Positions 8,912 through 19,881 are shown, counted from the stretch's first letter. The stretch is 64,000 nucleotides of DNA from Bordetella bronchialis (GCF_001676705.1 NZ_CP016170.1:4030001-4094000); one strand, 5' to 3'. Program-made: numbers and translations. The notes: a model not told the origin generated them from the sequence alone.

Positions 8912-9532
8912 TCAACGCGTAACGCGCGGCGGCACGCGGCCGCCACGGAGATCCTTGCCGTCAGGACGCGCCGGATCGGTGCGCGCCGGATCGGTGCGGG
9001 CCCGGTCTTGGCGCGCGACGCCGGGGCGTGCGTGCCCGCCCGCCGCCTGCCCGGGAGCAGGACGCATCCCCGGCGCAGCTCGGTCCGGCGCCGTGCCCCC
9101 TGCCGTCACGCGCAGTCCGGCGGCCTCGAGCGCTTGCGCGCGGCGGGGGCCGATACCGCGGACCCGGTCGGACAGGTCTTCCATGGATTCGAAGCGGCCG
9201 CCGCGTTCGCGCTCCTTGACGATGGTTTCGGCGGTCTTGGGCCCGACGCCGCGTATGGCGCGCAACTGATCGACGGTAGCGCTGTTCAGGTCCAGCGCAT
9301 GCCCCGGCAGGGCCACCAGCGCAAGCCCGGCGGCCAGGGCCAGCCGGCCGATCGCCCGCGGCCAGCGGGCGTGCCGGGACGCGCGTGCCGGCTTCGCGGC
9401 GATGGGCTTCGCATCCCCCGGCTTCGCGCCTGTCGACGGCGGCTCGCCTGGCCGTGCTTGCGCCGTTCGCGGGGCGGCAAGGCGGGAAGGCGCCTGGGCA
9501 GTCGCCACGGGATCATGCAGGAATGGATTCAT
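8912..9532 (-). CDS. ComEA-type helix-hairpin-helix protein
   Basis: 206-residue exported or membrane-anchored DNA-binding protein. Residues about 1-75 are low-complexity Ala/Pro/Arg-rich, followed by a hydrophobic segment (RLALAAGLALVALPGHA), then a tandem HhH domain: LDLNSATVDQLRAIRGVGPKTAETIV and FESMEDLSDRVRGIGPRRAQAL. The C-terminal tail is Arg/Pro-rich with a duplicated RTDPA unit, visible as a DNA direct repeat near 8970-9000. ComEA proteins bind incoming DNA during natural transformation; no other competence gene is present here. GGAGG lies four to five bases before the ATG at 9532. Confidence 0.82.
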   Translation of the reverse strand: MNPFLHDPVATAQAPSRLAAPRTAQARPGEPPSTGAKPGDAKPIAAKPARASRHARWPRAIGRLALAAGLALVALPGHALDLNSATVDQLRAIRGVGPKTAETIVKERERGGRFESMEDLSDRVRGIGPRRAQALEAAGLRVTAGGTAPDRAAPGMRPAPGQAAGGHARPGVARQDRARTDPARTDPARPDGKDLRGGRVPPRVTR

Positions 9533-9661
9533 AAGGCCTCCGGACAGCGGTGATGGGCGTTGACGGGCGGCGTGCGATACGCCAAGGCCATCATCGCCGG
9601 CCGCAATCCGGGGCGGGGCGCGAGTGAACGGAAAGATCCACCCGGCCATCCACGCATGGAT

Positions 9662-10651
9662 TTATTCGCGCGCGCGCCAGTAGCGGACGTATTCCGCCAC
9701 GCCCGTCTGCACATCGCGCATGGGCTGGTCGAAGCCCGCCGCCCGCAGGCGGCTGGTGTCGGCCTGGGTATAGCTTTGGTAGCGGCCTTTCAAGTCGTCC
9801 GGGAAAGGGATGTAGCGGATCAGGCCTTGCTTGACGAGTTCGTCCAGCGGCAGCGGCTGTTCGCCGCGCTCTTCGCGCAAAGTGTTGACCACGGCCATCG
9901 CGACGTCATTGAAGGGCTGCGCGCGGCCGGTCCCGCAATTGAAAATGCCCGATACCTGCGGGTTGTCCAGGAAATGCAGATTGACCGCGACCACGTCCTC
10001 CACGGAGATAAAGTCGCGGCTCTGGCCGCCGTCAGGATAGCCGTCCCAGCCGGCGAACAGGCGCACGTGGCCTTCCGCCAGGAACTGGTTCATGTTGTGG
10101 AACGCCACCGACGCCATGCGCCCCTTGTGCTGTTCGTGCGGGCCGTAGACGTTGAAGTAGCGCAAGCCCACCACCTGGGCGGTCAGTGAGGACAAGCGCG
10201 TGCGCAGCACCTGGTCAAACAACAGCTTGGAATAGCCGTAGACGTTCAGCGGGCGCTCGTTGGCGGGATCTTCCGCGTAGACCGACGATCCGCCATAGGT
10301 GGCCGCCGACGAGGCATACAGGAAAGGCACGCATTCCGCCTGGCAATAATCGAACAACTCCAGCGTGACGCGGTAGTTGTTGTCCATCATGTACTTGCCG
10401 TTGCGCTCGGTCGTGTCCGAGCACGCGCCCTGGTGGAATACGGCGCTGAAGCGCGGTAGCGCGCGCGCGCCCACCAGTTGGCGGAAGTAGTCCTTGTCCA
10501 TGTAGTCGGCGATGCGGCAGTCCGCCAGATTGACGAATTTGTCGCCATCGCTCAGGTCGTCCACGGCAATGATGTCCTGGATTCCGCGACGGTTCAGACC
10601 GCGCACCAGATTGCTGCCGATGAAGCCCGCGGCCCCGGTTACCACGATCAT
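9662..10651 (-). CDS. hldD: ADP-L-glycero-D-manno-heptose 6-epimerase
   Basis: Also called rfaD/gmhD. NADP-dependent short-chain dehydrogenase-fold epimerase that makes the ADP-L-heptose used for the inner core of lipopolysaccharide. The 329-residue product has the Rossmann glycine motif [13 protein letters not shown], the catalytic Tyr-x3-Lys in [10 protein letters not shown], and [14 protein letters not shown] and [14 protein letters not shown] of the HldD subfamily. Its ATG overlaps the hldA stop by 4 bases (ATGA), so it is coupled to the kinase. Confidence 0.97.
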   Translation of the reverse strand: MIVVTGAAGFIGSNLVRGLNRRGIQDIIAVDDLSDGDKFVNLADCRIADYMDKDYFRQLVGARALPRFSAVFHQGACSDTTERNGKYMMDNNYRVTLELFDYCQAECVPFLYASSAATYGGSSVYAEDPANERPLNVYGYSKLLFDQVLRTRLSSLTAQVVGLRYFNVYGPHEQHKGRMASVAFHNMNQFLAEGHVRLFAGWDGYPDGGQSRDFISVEDVVAVNLHFLDNPQVSGIFNCGTGRAQPFNDVAMAVVNTLREERGEQPLPLDELVKQGLIRYIPFPDDLKGRYQSYTQADTSRLRAAGFDQPMRDVQTGVAEYVRYWRARE

Positions 10652-11586
10652 GATAGGTCTCCCAATTCCTTCGCACTGACGGTCGATGTGCCGAGTTTGC
10701 CGACCACCACGCCGCCCGCGCGGTTGGCCCAGCGCATGGCCTGGGGCCACGGCATGCCCACCGCCCGCGTCACCGCCAGCGTGGCCAGCACGGTATCGCC
10801 GGCGCCGGATACGTCGAAGACCTCGTGTGCCTGGGCATCCACATGCTCGCGGCCATCGCCGGTGAAAAGCGTCATGCCCTGCTCCGACCGCGTCACCAGC
10901 AGGGCCTCCAGCTGGAGGTCCCCGCGCAGGCGCTGCGCGCGGGTGGCCAGGTCGTCCTCGGAGTTCCAGCGGCCCACGGCCTGCTGCATTTCCGAACGGT
11001 TGGGCGTGACCAGCGTGGCGCCCCGGTAGATATCGTAGTGGTCGCCCTTGGGATCGACCAGCACCGGCACGCCGGCCGCGCGTGCCTTTTGGATCAATTG
11101 CTGTACCCGCCCGAGCGCGCCCTTGGCGTAGTCCGACAGCACCACGACGTCATGGCCGGGCAGGTGCCGTTCGAATTCGGCATCCAGCGCGTCCAGCGCG
11201 GCGGCCCGCGGGGCTTCCTCGAAATCGACGCGCAGCAGTTGCTGCTGGCGGCCCAGGACGCGCATTTTCAGGGTCGTGGGATTACCGGCGTCGGCCACCA
11301 GACCGGGCGCGATGCCCGCTTCGCGGGCCAGGCCATGGATGCGCTCGCCGGCCTCGTCCGCCCCGACGACGCCGATCAGCGTCGCCTGCCCGCCCAGGGC
11401 GGCCACGTTGCGCGCCACGTTGGCGGCGCCGCCCAGGCGGTCTTCACGGCGCGCCACGCGCACGATGGGCACGGGGGCCTCCGGGGACACGCGATCGACT
11501 TCGCCGAACCAGTAGCGGTCCAGCATGACGTCGCCCACGACCAGGATGCGGCGACGCGAGATGTCGCCTACGGGAAATGCACTCAT
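10648..11586 (-). CDS. hldA: D-glycero-beta-D-manno-heptose-7-phosphate kinase (HldA)
   Basis: Also rfaE1. PfkB-family sugar kinase of 312 residues that phosphorylates heptose 7-phosphate in ADP-heptose synthesis. PfkB motifs are [15 protein letters not shown] near the N-terminus and [16 protein letters not shown] near the C-terminus. It lacks the nucleotidyltransferase domain found in the bifunctional HldE of E. coli, so a separate hldC must lie elsewhere in the genome. It overlaps lapB upstream and hldD downstream by 4 bases each. Confidence 0.95.
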   Translation of the reverse strand: MSAFPVGDISRRRILVVGDVMLDRYWFGEVDRVSPEAPVPIVRVARREDRLGGAANVARNVAALGGQATLIGVVGADEAGERIHGLAREAGIAPGLVADAGNPTTLKMRVLGRQQQLLRVDFEEAPRAAALDALDAEFERHLPGHDVVVLSDYAKGALGRVQQLIQKARAAGVPVLVDPKGDHYDIYRGATLVTPNRSEMQQAVGRWNSEDDLATRAQRLRGDLQLEALLVTRSEQGMTLFTGDGREHVDAQAHEVFDVSGAGDTVLATLAVTRAVGMPWPQAMRWANRAGGVVVGKLGTSTVSAKELGDLS

Positions 11587-12803
11587 TCAAGTTCTTCCAG
11601 ACGGCGCGGCGCATAGGTCTCCCATGCGTTGCAACCAGGACATTGCCAATAATAACGGCGGGCCTGAAAACCGCAGGCACGGCAGGCGTAGCGGTCCAGG
11701 CGCTGCGTGTGCTTGTGTATCAGGCTACGCAAGAGGCTGAGATCGGCGCCCGGCACAGGGCTGACTTCGCCATCGCCGCCGGGCGCGGCGAGTTCGGCTT
11801 CCAGCAGGCGATCCAGCCCCAGCAGCGAGGGATGATGCCGCAGGGCCGATCGCGCGAAAGCCCAGGCGGGGGCGGCGCCCTGCTGGGCACGCAGTTCCCT
11901 GAAGACGATGTTGAAGAGATCCAGCGAAGGATATTGGGCGTATTGCTTTTGCAGCAGATCCAGCGCGGCCGCGGCGCCATCGTTCGCCCGATAGCTGTTG
12001 AGCAGCGCTTCGGCCACCAGGCCGGCGTACTCGGGTTCGTCGGTCAGGACGGATTCCAGATGCAGGCGCTCGCGCTTGGCGTCGCCTTCCAGCGCGGCAA
12101 GGCGGGCGCGCAGCATGGAGATCCGCACCACGGAGCCCTTGCTCGACAGATTGGCGTCGCCCGCGATACCGGCCGCATGGTCGGCCGCGTCCAGCGCGGC
12201 CTGCGCCGCGTCCAGATCGGGCGGCTGCAGCGACATGGCCTGCTGCGCCAGTTCGCACTGGTAGTGCACCAGTTGGGGCACGGGCTCGTCGACCAGGCCG
12301 CGCAGCGTCTTGACGGCCTCGATGGCGCGCGGCCAATCGTGCTCGGATTCGTAGATGCGGATCAGCGACCGCAGCGCGGGCAGCGAATACCGGGTATCGC
12401 GCAACTGCTTGAACGCGCCTTCGGCTCGATCCAGCATGCCCGCCTTGAGGAAATCCTGTGCCAGCTCATGCAAGGCGTGTTCGCGTTCCGCGACCGGCAG
12501 GTCGGCCCGGTTGAGCAGGCTTTGGTGCACCCGGATGGCGCGCTCCATTTCGCCGCGGCGGCGGAACAGGCTGCCCAGCGCGAAGTGCAGCTCGGTGGTT
12601 TCCGGATCCAGCTTGGCGACTTCCACGAAGGCGTCGATGGCCCGGTCGGGCTGCTCGTTCAGCAGGAAATTCAGGCCGCGAAAATAGGAATCCGGCAGGA
12701 CACGGGTTTCCGACAGCATTTGTCGGATATCGAAGCGCGCCGCCAGCCAGCCCAGCGCGAACAACAAAGGGACGAATATCAACCACCAGGGTTCAAAATC
12801 CAC
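11583..12803 (-). CDS. lapB: Lipopolysaccharide assembly protein LapB (YciM)
   Basis: Inner-membrane-anchored TPR protein that in enterobacteria controls LPS synthesis through FtsH-dependent turnover of LpxC. The product of about 406 residues has an N-terminal membrane segment (WWLIFVPLLFALGWLAARFD), tandem TPR repeats through most of the chain, and a C-terminal rubredoxin-like zinc module with CRACGF and CPGCNAW. The GTG at 12803 is chosen because it gives the family-typical start xDFEPWWL; a longer frame to 12848 adds an Arg/Pro-rich stretch without homology. Followed directly by hldA, an LPS core gene, which fits its role. Confidence 0.9.
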   Translation of the reverse strand: MDFEPWWLIFVPLLFALGWLAARFDIRQMLSETRVLPDSYFRGLNFLLNEQPDRAIDAFVEVAKLDPETTELHFALGSLFRRRGEMERAIRVHQSLLNRADLPVAEREHALHELAQDFLKAGMLDRAEGAFKQLRDTRYSLPALRSLIRIYESEHDWPRAIEAVKTLRGLVDEPVPQLVHYQCELAQQAMSLQPPDLDAAQAALDAADHAAGIAGDANLSSKGSVVRISMLRARLAALEGDAKRERLHLESVLTDEPEYAGLVAEALLNSYRANDGAAAALDLLQKQYAQYPSLDLFNIVFRELRAQQGAAPAWAFARSALRHHPSLLGLDRLLEAELAAPGGDGEVSPVPGADLSLLRSLIHKHTQRLDRYACRACGFQARRYYWQCPGCNAWETYAPRRLEELE

Positions 12804-12866
12804 GGCGCTCGCTCTCGCAGGGTTGGGACGCGCCCGGCGGCGCGGCATGAAAACGGACCGCCTGCA

Positions 12867-13190
12867 TCACAGGGGCGACATCGGCGCGATGGTTTCCGGG
12901 GGCACATTGGCCGCCTGGCCGGGCTGGTTGCTGAGCGAGGCCTGTACGCGGTCCAGTTCCCTGCGCAGGCGCACCGCTTCGCGCCGGCGCCGCATGGCGG
13001 CAGGCACCGTGAGCAACAAGCCGAATATCGCTCCCACCACGAAAGTGACGAGCATGACGACGATCAGCGGCACATCGTGCATGATGTAGTCGCCGTAGAA
13101 ATTGACCTGGACGGGGTTGGTGTTCTTGAGCGCGAACATCAGCACCGCGACAAATACGATCAGTCGCAGCGCCCAGACGAAATAGCGCAT
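12867..13190 (-). CDS. lapA: Lipopolysaccharide assembly protein LapA (DUF1049)
   Basis: Small inner-membrane protein of 107 residues, partner of LapB. It has two transmembrane segments (about residues 5-20 and 38-60) separated by the characteristic N-P-x-V-x-V-N-F motif (KNTNPVQVNFYGD), then a positively charged helical tail with RRRREAVRLRREL. The ATG at 13190 is preceded by GGAGC. It starts the lapA-lapB-hldA-hldD operon just past the ihfB terminator. Confidence 0.9.
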   Translation of the reverse strand: MRYFVWALRLIVFVAVLMFALKNTNPVQVNFYGDYIMHDVPLIVVMLVTFVVGAIFGLLLTVPAAMRRRREAVRLRRELDRVQASLSNQPGQAANVPPETIAPMSPL

Positions 13191-13291
13191 GACGCAAGCT
13201 CCACAGGGTTCAGTATCGGAATTGTAAGCGCCCTTTGGCCCGGCAAGTGGACGGCAAAGGGAAATGCCACCGTCTCGCATGCGCGGAGAAC

Positions 13292-13320
13292 AAAAAGACC
13301 GCCGGGTACGGCGGTCTTTT
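13292..13320 (-). terminator. Terminator after rpsA-ihfB
   Basis: A perfect 11-bp stem AAAAGACCGCC / GGCGGTCTTTT with a 6-nt GGGTAC loop. The ends give T runs in either direction, so it could act bidirectionally. It separates the rpsA-ihfB unit from lapA-lapB-hldA-hldD. Confidence 0.92.
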
Positions 13321-13397
13321 CGAATACTGCATATCGGAGGGCCCAGGCGGCGTCCGGACCGGTGGCGACGGTGGCGCGGGCGCCTGTCGCCCCGGAC

Positions 13398-13760
13398 CTA
13401 GAGCATCACGTGGGCGCCAACGCCCGACACCGCGGTTTCAACGCTGTCGCTCGACGCCGTCGACGAGGCATCGTCGCTGCTGTCGAGGTCGACACGTTCT
13501 CGCAGTTCCTTACCCGCCTTGAAATGCGGCACCTGTTTACCCGGCACCAGCACTTGTTCGCCCGATTTCGGATTACGGCCTATGCGCGGCGAACGCCGCG
13601 ATAGCGAAAAACTGCCGAAGCCGCGGATCTCGATACGCTGGCCCGCGGCAAGCGCCTGGGCCATCGCATCGAGGATCGTTTTCACGGCGAAATCGGTATC
13701 GCGGGCGGCCAGCTGGGGATAGCGGGCCGCCAAGGCGGCGATAAGCTCCGACTTGGTCAC
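13398..13760 (-). CDS. ihfB: Integration host factor beta subunit, with C-terminal tail
   Basis: Nucleoid-associated DNA-bending protein that pairs with IhfA. Residues 1-92 are a standard HU/IHF fold, with [17 protein letters not shown] at the start and the DNA-intercalating arm [24 protein letters not shown]. The remaining 28 or so residues form an acidic, Ser/Ala-rich tail not seen in E. coli IhfB (94 residues). Six bases separate it from the upstream rpsA stop codon, the same order as in E. coli. Confidence 0.95.
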   Translation of the reverse strand: MTKSELIAALAARYPQLAARDTDFAVKTILDAMAQALAAGQRIEIRGFGSFSLSRRSPRIGRNPKSGEQVLVPGKQVPHFKAGKELRERVDLDSSDDASSTASSDSVETAVSGVGAHVML

Positions 13761-13766
13761 AACGAT

Positions 13767-15491
13767 TTAACCGTCGTTGCGTTGCTGGTCCAGCTTGGCT
13801 TTCAGCAGGGCGCCCAGGTTGGTGGTGCCCGAGGAAGCGCTGGCTTCAGACATGCGCTGGATGGTATCGGCGGTTTCGGCGTTGTCGCGAGCCTTGATGG
13901 ACAACTGGATCGAACGCGTCTTGCGGTCGACGTTGACGATCATGGCTTCGATGTTGTCGCCGGCGTTCAGCACCGTCGTGGCGTCTTCGACGCGGCCCGA
14001 GGAGATCTCGGAAGCGCGCAGATAGCCTTCGACGTCCACGGACAGCGTCACCACGGCACCCTTGGGCTCGACCGACTTGATCGTGCCGGGCACGACCGCG
14101 CCCTTGTCATGGGTGGCGACGAAGTTGTTGAACGGGTCGCCTTCCAGCTGCTTGATGCCCAGCGAGATGCGTTCCTTGTCGGTGTCGATGCCCAGCACCA
14201 CGGCTTCGATTTCGTCGCCCTTCTTGAAGTTGCGAACGGCCTCTTCGCCGGTTTCCGTCCAGGACAGGTCGGACAGGTGCACCAGGCCATCGATGCCGCC
14301 GGGCAGGCCGACGAACACGCCGAAGTCGGTGATGGACTTGATCGCGCCCTGGACCTTGTCGCCACGCTTGAAGTTGGTGGCGAACTCTTCCCACGGATTC
14401 TGGCGGCACTGCTTCATGCCCAGCGAAATACGACGACGGTCTTCGTCGATTTCCAGGACCATGACTTCGACTTCTTCACCCAGCGTGACAACCTTGCGCG
14501 GATCGACGTTCTTGTTGGTCCAGTCCATTTCGGAAACGTGGACCAGGCCTTCGATACCGGCTTCGACTTCGACGAACGCGCCGTAGTCGGTCAGGTTGGT
14601 GACCTTGCCGAACAGGCGGGTGCCCTGCGGGTAGCGACGGGCCAGACCCACCCAGGGATCTTCGCCCAGCTGCTTGACGCCCAGCGACACGCGGCTCTTT
14701 TCCTGGTCGAACTTGAGGACCTTGGCTTCCACTTCCTGGCCCACTTGCAGGACTTCGGAGGGGTGACGCACGCGGCGCCATGCCATGTCGGTGATGTGCA
14801 GCAGGCCGTCGATACCGCCCAGGTCGACGAACGCGCCGTAGTCGGTGATGTTCTTGACCACGCCCTTGACCACCGCGCCTTCGTGCAGGGTTTCCAGCAG
14901 CTTCTGGCGCTCTTCGCCCATGCTGGCTTCCAGCACCTGGCGGCGCGACAGCACGACGTTGTTGCGCTTGCGGTCGAGCTTGATGACCTTGAATTCGAGG
15001 GTCTTGCCTTCGTACGGCGTGGTGTCCTTGACGGGACGCAGGTCGACCAGCGAGCCCGGCAGGAAGGCGCGGATGCCGTTGGTCATGACGGTCAGGCCGC
15101 CCTTCACCTTGCCGGTGATGGTGCCGGTGACCAGTTCGCCGTTTTCCAGGGCTTGCTCGAGCTGCAGCCAGGCCGACAGGCGCTTGGCGCGGTCGCGCGA
15201 CAGGATGGTGTCGCCGTAGCCGTTTTCCAGCGAGTCGATAGCCACCGAGACGAAATCGCCCGGGTTGACTTCGATTTCGCCCTGGTCATTCAGGAATTCT
15301 TCCAGCGGGATCAGTGCTTCGGACTTGAGGCCGGCATTGACGACGACGAAGTTGTGGTCGATACGCACGACTTCGGCGCTGATGACCTCTCCGGACTTCA
15401 TGTCCTGGTTCTTGAGGCTCGAAGCAAACAGATCGGCAAAGCTTTCGCCGCCCATGGCGTCGAGGACAGCGGTAGAAGGATTGGAAGACAT
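13767..15491 (-). CDS. rpsA: 30S ribosomal protein S1
   Basis: RNA-binding ribosomal protein needed to start translation on structured or weak-SD mRNAs. The product is 574 residues with six S1 motifs; repeats such as [46 protein letters not shown] and [22 protein letters not shown] are readily seen. The last motif is the least conserved. Two ATGs are possible: 15506 (MDFNSM...) and 15491 (MSSNPS...). Neither has a good Shine-Dalgarno sequence; 15491 gives the length I expect. TATATATA on the minus strand about 30 bases upstream may be a -10 region. Confidence 0.95.
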   Translation of the reverse strand: MSSNPSTAVLDAMGGESFADLFASSLKNQDMKSGEVISAEVVRIDHNFVVVNAGLKSEALIPLEEFLNDQGEIEVNPGDFVSVAIDSLENGYGDTILSRDRAKRLSAWLQLEQALENGELVTGTITGKVKGGLTVMTNGIRAFLPGSLVDLRPVKDTTPYEGKTLEFKVIKLDRKRNNVVLSRRQVLEASMGEERQKLLETLHEGAVVKGVVKNITDYGAFVDLGGIDGLLHITDMAWRRVRHPSEVLQVGQEVEAKVLKFDQEKSRVSLGVKQLGEDPWVGLARRYPQGTRLFGKVTNLTDYGAFVEVEAGIEGLVHVSEMDWTNKNVDPRKVVTLGEEVEVMVLEIDEDRRRISLGMKQCRQNPWEEFATNFKRGDKVQGAIKSITDFGVFVGLPGGIDGLVHLSDLSWTETGEEAVRNFKKGDEIEAVVLGIDTDKERISLGIKQLEGDPFNNFVATHDKGAVVPGTIKSVEPKGAVVTLSVDVEGYLRASEISSGRVEDATTVLNAGDNIEAMIVNVDRKTRSIQLSIKARDNAETADTIQRMSEASASSGTTNLGALLKAKLDQQRNDG

Positions 15492-15589
15492 TGAGTTGAA
15501 ATCCATAGGCCGGAACGGCCCGGTTATATATACACGCCAATACGGCTTGCCCGTACCAGCGGAGTGGAACAAAACCGTCGGGAACAGCG

Positions 15590-16369
15590 CTATCTGGGAG
15601 CGATATTCCCGGCGGCGCCGGAAAACCCTTTTGCTTTCCCTGCCGTGCCGGCGGGGACCGGCTTCGATGAGCCGCCACGCAGGCCGTTCCAGAGATCGAG
15701 TATGGCTTGCACCGTTTCCTGGGCCGTCATCTTCGACGAATCCAATACCCGGGCGTCCGCGGCGGCCACCAAGGGCGCCACCGCTCGCTGGGTATCGCGG
15801 GCGTCGCGCTCGCGCATATCTCGCAAAAGGTCTTGTAGATTAGCAGAAATACCCTTTTCGATCAACTGCTTACGCCGTCTTTCGGCACGGGCCTCGACGT
15901 CGGCGACCAGGAAAATCTTGAGCACGGCATCCGGAAAGACCACGGTGCCCATGTCGCGGCCGTCGGCCACCAGGCCGGGCGCCCGCCGGAAGGCGCGCTG
16001 GCGGTCCAGCAGCGCCTGGCGCACCGATCCGTAGGCCGCCACGCGGGAGGCGAAATTGCCCACCCTTTCCTGGCGGATGTCGTAGCCGACTTCCCGGCCG
16101 TCCAGGTAGATGTGCTGTCCCTCGAAACGCACGGGCAGCGTGCGGGCGGTTTCCGCCACGGCGGCCTCGTCTTCCGGGGCGATGCCATGTTCCAGGGCGG
16201 CCAGCGCCGCCAGGCGGTAAAGGGCGCCGCTGTCGAGCACCGCCCAGCCCAGCCGGCGGGCCACGCCATGCGCGACCGTGCCCTTGCCCGAGGCCGTCGG
16301 CCCGTCGATGGCGATGACCGGCACCGGATCCGGCGCGGCCTGCTGTAGCGTGTCGTCTGCCTGAGTCAT
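15590..16369 (-). CDS. cmk: Cytidylate kinase
   Basis: (d)CMP kinase feeding pyrimidine nucleotide pools, 259 residues, longer than E. coli Cmk (227). The P-loop is [17 protein letters not shown] at about residues 21-37; [21 protein letters not shown] and the lid region RAERRRKQL follow. The C-terminal 30 residues are a variable Gly/Ser-rich extension. Its ATG overlaps the aroA stop by 4 bases. The order cmk-rpsA-ihfB is the classic proteobacterial arrangement. Confidence 0.95.
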   Translation of the reverse strand: MTQADDTLQQAAPDPVPVIAIDGPTASGKGTVAHGVARRLGWAVLDSGALYRLAALAALEHGIAPEDEAAVAETARTLPVRFEGQHIYLDGREVGYDIRQERVGNFASRVAAYGSVRQALLDRQRAFRRAPGLVADGRDMGTVVFPDAVLKIFLVADVEARAERRRKQLIEKGISANLQDLLRDMRERDARDTQRAVAPLVAAADARVLDSSKMTAQETVQAILDLWNGLRGGSSKPVPAGTAGKAKGFSGAAGNIAPR

Positions 16370-17700
16370 ACGTGTTCCTCGCTGCCGACCAGCCCGGCGT
16401 AAACGTCGAAATACGTGGGGAAAGTCTTGCTGACGCATCCCGGATCCAGGATGCGCACCGCCGCGGGACCGAAGGCCGCCAGCGACATGGCCATGGCCAT
16501 CCGGTGGTCGTCCCAGGTGCCGATTTCGGCGTCGCGCCAGCCGCCGGCGGGCGGCGGCGAGACCTCCAGCCAGTCCGGCCCGGAGGCCACGCCCGCGCCC
16601 AATTTGCGCAATTCGGTCTGCATGGCGTGGATGCGGTCGGTTTCCTTGACGCGCCAGCTGCCGATGTTGCGCAGGCGGCAGGGGCCGTCGGCGAACAGGG
16701 CCAGCGCGGCCGCCGTCATGGCCGCGTCGGGAATCAGGTTGAAATCGGCGTCGAAGGCACGCAGCGTTTCGCCGCGCGCCACCCGGACGCCGCGCGATTC
16801 GATCCAGTCGGCGCCGAAATCGATGCGCACGCCCATGGATTCCAGGGTACGGGCGAAGGCCACGTCCCCCTGTATGCTGTCGTGCCCCACGCCCTGCACG
16901 CGCACGGGACCGCCGCCGACCGCGCCCAGCGCCAGGAAATAAGAGGCGGACGAGGCATCGCCTTCCACGGCGATGCGGCCCGGACTTCGATAGCGCGCGC
17001 CGGCCGGCACCGTGAACCGCGACCAGGCGTCGCGCCGCACCTCCACGCCGTAGCGCGCCATCAGGTTCAGGGTGATTTCGATATAGGGCTTGGAGATCAG
17101 GTCGCCGACGATCTCGATGACCAGGGGCTCGCCCACCGTATCGGTGTAGATGGGGGCCGCCAGCAGCATGGCGGTCAGGAATTGGCTGGACACCGCCCCG
17201 GGCATGCGCACCGGCCCCTGCGCGCGCAGCGTGCCGCTGCCGATGCGCAGGGGCGGATAGCCCTCGCGGCCGGTGTAGTCGATGCGGGCGCCCAGCGCGC
17301 ACAGCGCGTCGACCAGGTCGCCGATGGGGCGCTCGTGCATGCGCGGCACGCCGGAAACCCCGTAATCGCCGCCCATCAGCGCCAGCGCCGCCGTCAGCGG
17401 CCGCACGGCGGTGCCCGCATTGCCCAGGAAAAGATCGGCCGCGGGCTGGGGAAAGCGCCCCGCGCCCCGTACGGCGACCCGTCCCTGCCCTTGCTCGTCC
17501 AGCGCCACGCCCAGCGCGCGCAGGGCCGCCAGCATCACCCGCGTATCGTCGGAATCGAGCAGGCCGGAGATTTCCGTGCTGCCATCGGCCAGGGCCGCCA
17601 GCAGCAGCAGGCGGTTGGAGATGCTCTTGGAGCCCGGAAGGGATACCGTCCCCCGCGCCAGGGTCGCGCGCGGCAGATCGAGAAAAGAAGGTCCGCTCAT
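16366..17700 (-). CDS. aroA: 3-phosphoshikimate 1-carboxyvinyltransferase (EPSP synthase)
   Basis: Transfers enolpyruvyl from PEP to shikimate 3-phosphate, the sixth step of the shikimate pathway. It has 444 residues with two inside-out alpha/beta domains. [17 protein letters not shown] holds K25, and [12 protein letters not shown] near residue 100 is the second signature; both indicate the class I, glyphosate-sensitive type. The C-terminal half has [16 protein letters not shown] and [18 protein letters not shown] at 17700; stop overlaps cmk. Confidence 0.96.
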   Translation of the reverse strand: MSGPSFLDLPRATLARGTVSLPGSKSISNRLLLLAALADGSTEISGLLDSDDTRVMLAALRALGVALDEQGQGRVAVRGAGRFPQPAADLFLGNAGTAVRPLTAALALMGGDYGVSGVPRMHERPIGDLVDALCALGARIDYTGREGYPPLRIGSGTLRAQGPVRMPGAVSSQFLTAMLLAAPIYTDTVGEPLVIEIVGDLISKPYIEITLNLMARYGVEVRRDAWSRFTVPAGARYRSPGRIAVEGDASSASYFLALGAVGGGPVRVQGVGHDSIQGDVAFARTLESMGVRIDFGADWIESRGVRVARGETLRAFDADFNLIPDAAMTAAALALFADGPCRLRNIGSWRVKETDRIHAMQTELRKLGAGVASGPDWLEVSPPPAGGWRDAEIGTWDDHRMAMAMSLAAFGPAAVRILDPGCVSKTFPTYFDVYAGLVGSEEHV

Positions 17701-17854
17701 GTAAGCCGTGTCCTGTCGTAAACCGTCGTTGGCGGCGCTTGCCCATGACCGAGGGCGCTGTCCGCCTGCATACCGTGGCCTGGCCGCATGCCCGCCCCGC
17801 CCACGCCGCCCGCCATGCGCGGCTGGCTCGCGGGACCCGCCGTGCCGCCGGGCC

Positions 17855-18760
17855 CTAGGCGCCCGCCTTCCAATCGCGCCGGAAGCGCGCGGCTTCTTCC
17901 AGCAGGGACTCCAGGGCGGCGCCGTCCCCGGCATCCAGCGCGCGTTCCGCCGCGTCGAGCACGGCGCGCACTTCGCTCAATTCGGCCTTCATCGCGGCGC
18001 GGTTGGAAAGGAAAATATCGCGCCACATCTCCGCCGAGCCGGCGGCGATACGGGTGAAATCCCGGAATCCGCTGCCGGCGATGGCCAGCCGCTGCCGGCT
18101 GTCCGCGCTGCGCGCCACCTGGGCCACATAGACCGCGGCCAGGAAGTGCGGCATATGGCTGACCGATGCCAGCACGCGATCGTGCTCGGCGGTATCCATT
18201 TCCAGCACCCGGGCGCCGCAGGCTTCCCAGGCGGCCCGCACGCGGGCAACGCCCGCCGGATGGTTTTCCGGTATCGGCGTCAGGACGACATTGCGCCCAG
18301 TATAAAGACCGGGGTCGGCGGCGTCAGGTCCTGTTTTCTCGGCGCCGGCGATGGGATGGCCGGGGACGAAGCAGCCGATGCGGTCGCCCAGCACCGCGCG
18401 CGCCGCCTGCACGACTTCCAGCTTGGTGCTGCCGGCGTCGGTGATCAGCGCGTCGGGCTTCAGGGCGTCGCGCATCTCGGCCAGGATGGCGCCAAACGTG
18501 CCCACGGGCGCGGCCAGCATGATCAGGTCGGCCCGCGCGGCCGCTTCCGCCGCGCCGACGGCCTCGTCGATCAGGCCCAGCTGGCGCGCCTTCGCCAGCG
18601 AGGGGCCGTTACGCCCGACGCCCAGCACCGTGCCCACCTGGCCCGCGCGGCGCAGCGCGGCCGCGAACGAACCGCCGATCAGCCCCACCCCCACCACGGC
18701 AAGGACGGGAATGGGCGCCGCCGTTCCCGCGGTATGTGCCTGCGCCGTGGCCCCCGTCAT
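17855..18760 (-). CDS. tyrA: Prephenate dehydrogenase
   Basis: Oxidises prephenate to 4-hydroxyphenylpyruvate in tyrosine synthesis (or acts on arogenate); 301 residues, NAD(P)-binding. The Rossmann motif is [19 protein letters not shown], with [10 protein letters not shown] and the active-site block [15 protein letters not shown]. It has no fused chorismate mutase, which here is on pheA. The ATG overlaps the hisC stop by 4 bases, and a 154-bp gap separates it from aroA. Confidence 0.94.
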   Translation of the reverse strand: MTGATAQAHTAGTAAPIPVLAVVGVGLIGGSFAAALRRAGQVGTVLGVGRNGPSLAKARQLGLIDEAVGAAEAAARADLIMLAAPVGTFGAILAEMRDALKPDALITDAGSTKLEVVQAARAVLGDRIGCFVPGHPIAGAEKTGPDAADPGLYTGRNVVLTPIPENHPAGVARVRAAWEACGARVLEMDTAEHDRVLASVSHMPHFLAAVYVAQVARSADSRQRLAIAGSGFRDFTRIAAGSAEMWRDIFLSNRAAMKAELSEVRAVLDAAERALDAGDGAALESLLEEAARFRRDWKAGA

Positions 18761-19881
18761 GATGTCTTCAGGATTTCGGTCAGCGCGTCGATGAAACGCG
18801 TGTTTTCCTGCGGCAGGCCGATACTGACCCGCAGCCACTCCGGCAAGCCGTCGCCGACCACCGGGCGTACGATGACCCCGCGCTTGAGCAATTCCAGATT
18901 GATGCGCGCCGCGTCGCCGACATGGACCAGCACGAAATTGCCGAAGCTGGGCACGTACTCGAGCTTCAGGGCATCGAAGGCCTGGCACAGCTGCGCCTTG
19001 CCTTCCTTGTTGAGCCGATAGGCGCGTTCGAGGAAATCCCGGTCCTGCAAGGCCGCGACGGCGGCGGCCTGCGCCAGCGTGTTGACGTTGAAAGGCTGGC
19101 GGACGCGGTTCAGCAGATCCGTCAGCGCCGGCTGCGAGATGCCGAAGCCCACGCGCAGGCCCGCCAGCCCGTAGGCCTTGGAAAGCGTGCGCGAGACGAT
19201 CAGATTGGGGAACTCGCGCACCCACTTCACGCTATCGAAGCGGTGCTCCGGATCCAGGTACTCGTTGTAGGCCTCATCCAGCACGACGACGACGCGCTGG
19301 CCGTGGCGCGCGCGCACCTGTTCCAGGAAAGCCTGCACGCGCGGCGCGGGCAGGAAGGTGCCGGTGGGATTGTTGGGGTTGGCGATGAACACCACCCGCG
19401 TGTCGTCGGCGATGGCATCCAGCATGGCGTCCAGGTCATGGCCGTAGTCGCGCGCCGGCACCATGATGTGGCGCGCGCCGCGGGCCTGCGTGGCCAGCCG
19501 GTAGACCGTGAAGGCATGCTGCGCGTACACCGCGGAGCTGCCCTTTTCCAGCAAGGCCAGCGCGACGAGCTCCAGGATGTCGTTGGAGCCGTTGCCCAGG
19601 GTGATCCAGTCCATCGGCACGCCATACAGCCGCGACAGCGTGGACTTGAGCTCGAAGCCGTTGGGGTCCGGATAGCGGCCCAGCGTGGCCGCGGCGGCCT
19701 GCATGGCGGCGCGCGCGGACTCCGGCATGCCCAGCGGATTTTCATTGGACGCCAGCTTGACGATCGTGGCGGGATCCAGGCCGAACTCGCGGGCGAGTTC
19801 TTCGATGGGCTTGCCGGCCTGATAAGGCGCGATGGCGCTTACATGGGCCGGGGCGGCCAGGGTTTTGTTCGTGTCAGTCAT
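18757..19881 (-). CDS. hisC: Histidinol-phosphate/aromatic aminotransferase
   Basis: Fold-type I PLP aminotransferase of 374 residues. Family motifs are SNENPLGMPESA, NPNNPTGTFLPA, LDEAYNEYLD, and the PLP-binding lysine K235 in SRTLSKAYGLAGLRVG. Because it sits between pheA and tyrA, the likely physiological job is transamination of phenylpyruvate or prephenate, though HisC-type enzymes also use imidazole acetol phosphate. A second hisC in the his operon is likely elsewhere. Confidence 0.93.
   Translation of the reverse strand: MTDTNKTLAAPAHVSAIAPYQAGKPIEELAREFGLDPATIVKLASNENPLGMPESARAAMQAAAATLGRYPDPNGFELKSTLSRLYGVPMDWITLGNGSNDILELVALALLEKGSSAVYAQHAFTVYRLATQARGARHIMVPARDYGHDLDAMLDAIADDTRVVFIANPNNPTGTFLPAPRVQAFLEQVRARHGQRVVVVLDEAYNEYLDPEHRFDSVKWVREFPNLIVSRTLSKAYGLAGLRVGFGISQPALTDLLNRVRQPFNVNTLAQAAAVAALQDRDFLERAYRLNKEGKAQLCQAFDALKLEYVPSFGNFVLVHVGDAARINLELLKRGVIVRPVVGDGLPEWLRVSIGLPQENTRFIDALTEILKTS

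Noticed and set aside
8960..9010. Short direct repeats at the end of the comEA-like gene as a mobile or CRISPR-like repeat
   Set aside because: Only two to three imperfect units encoding RTDPA inside a coding sequence; a local duplication.
13782..15494. 570-residue plus-strand frame opposite rpsA
   Set aside because: Mirror of the S1 repeats; the repeating pattern comes from the S1 domains on the other strand.
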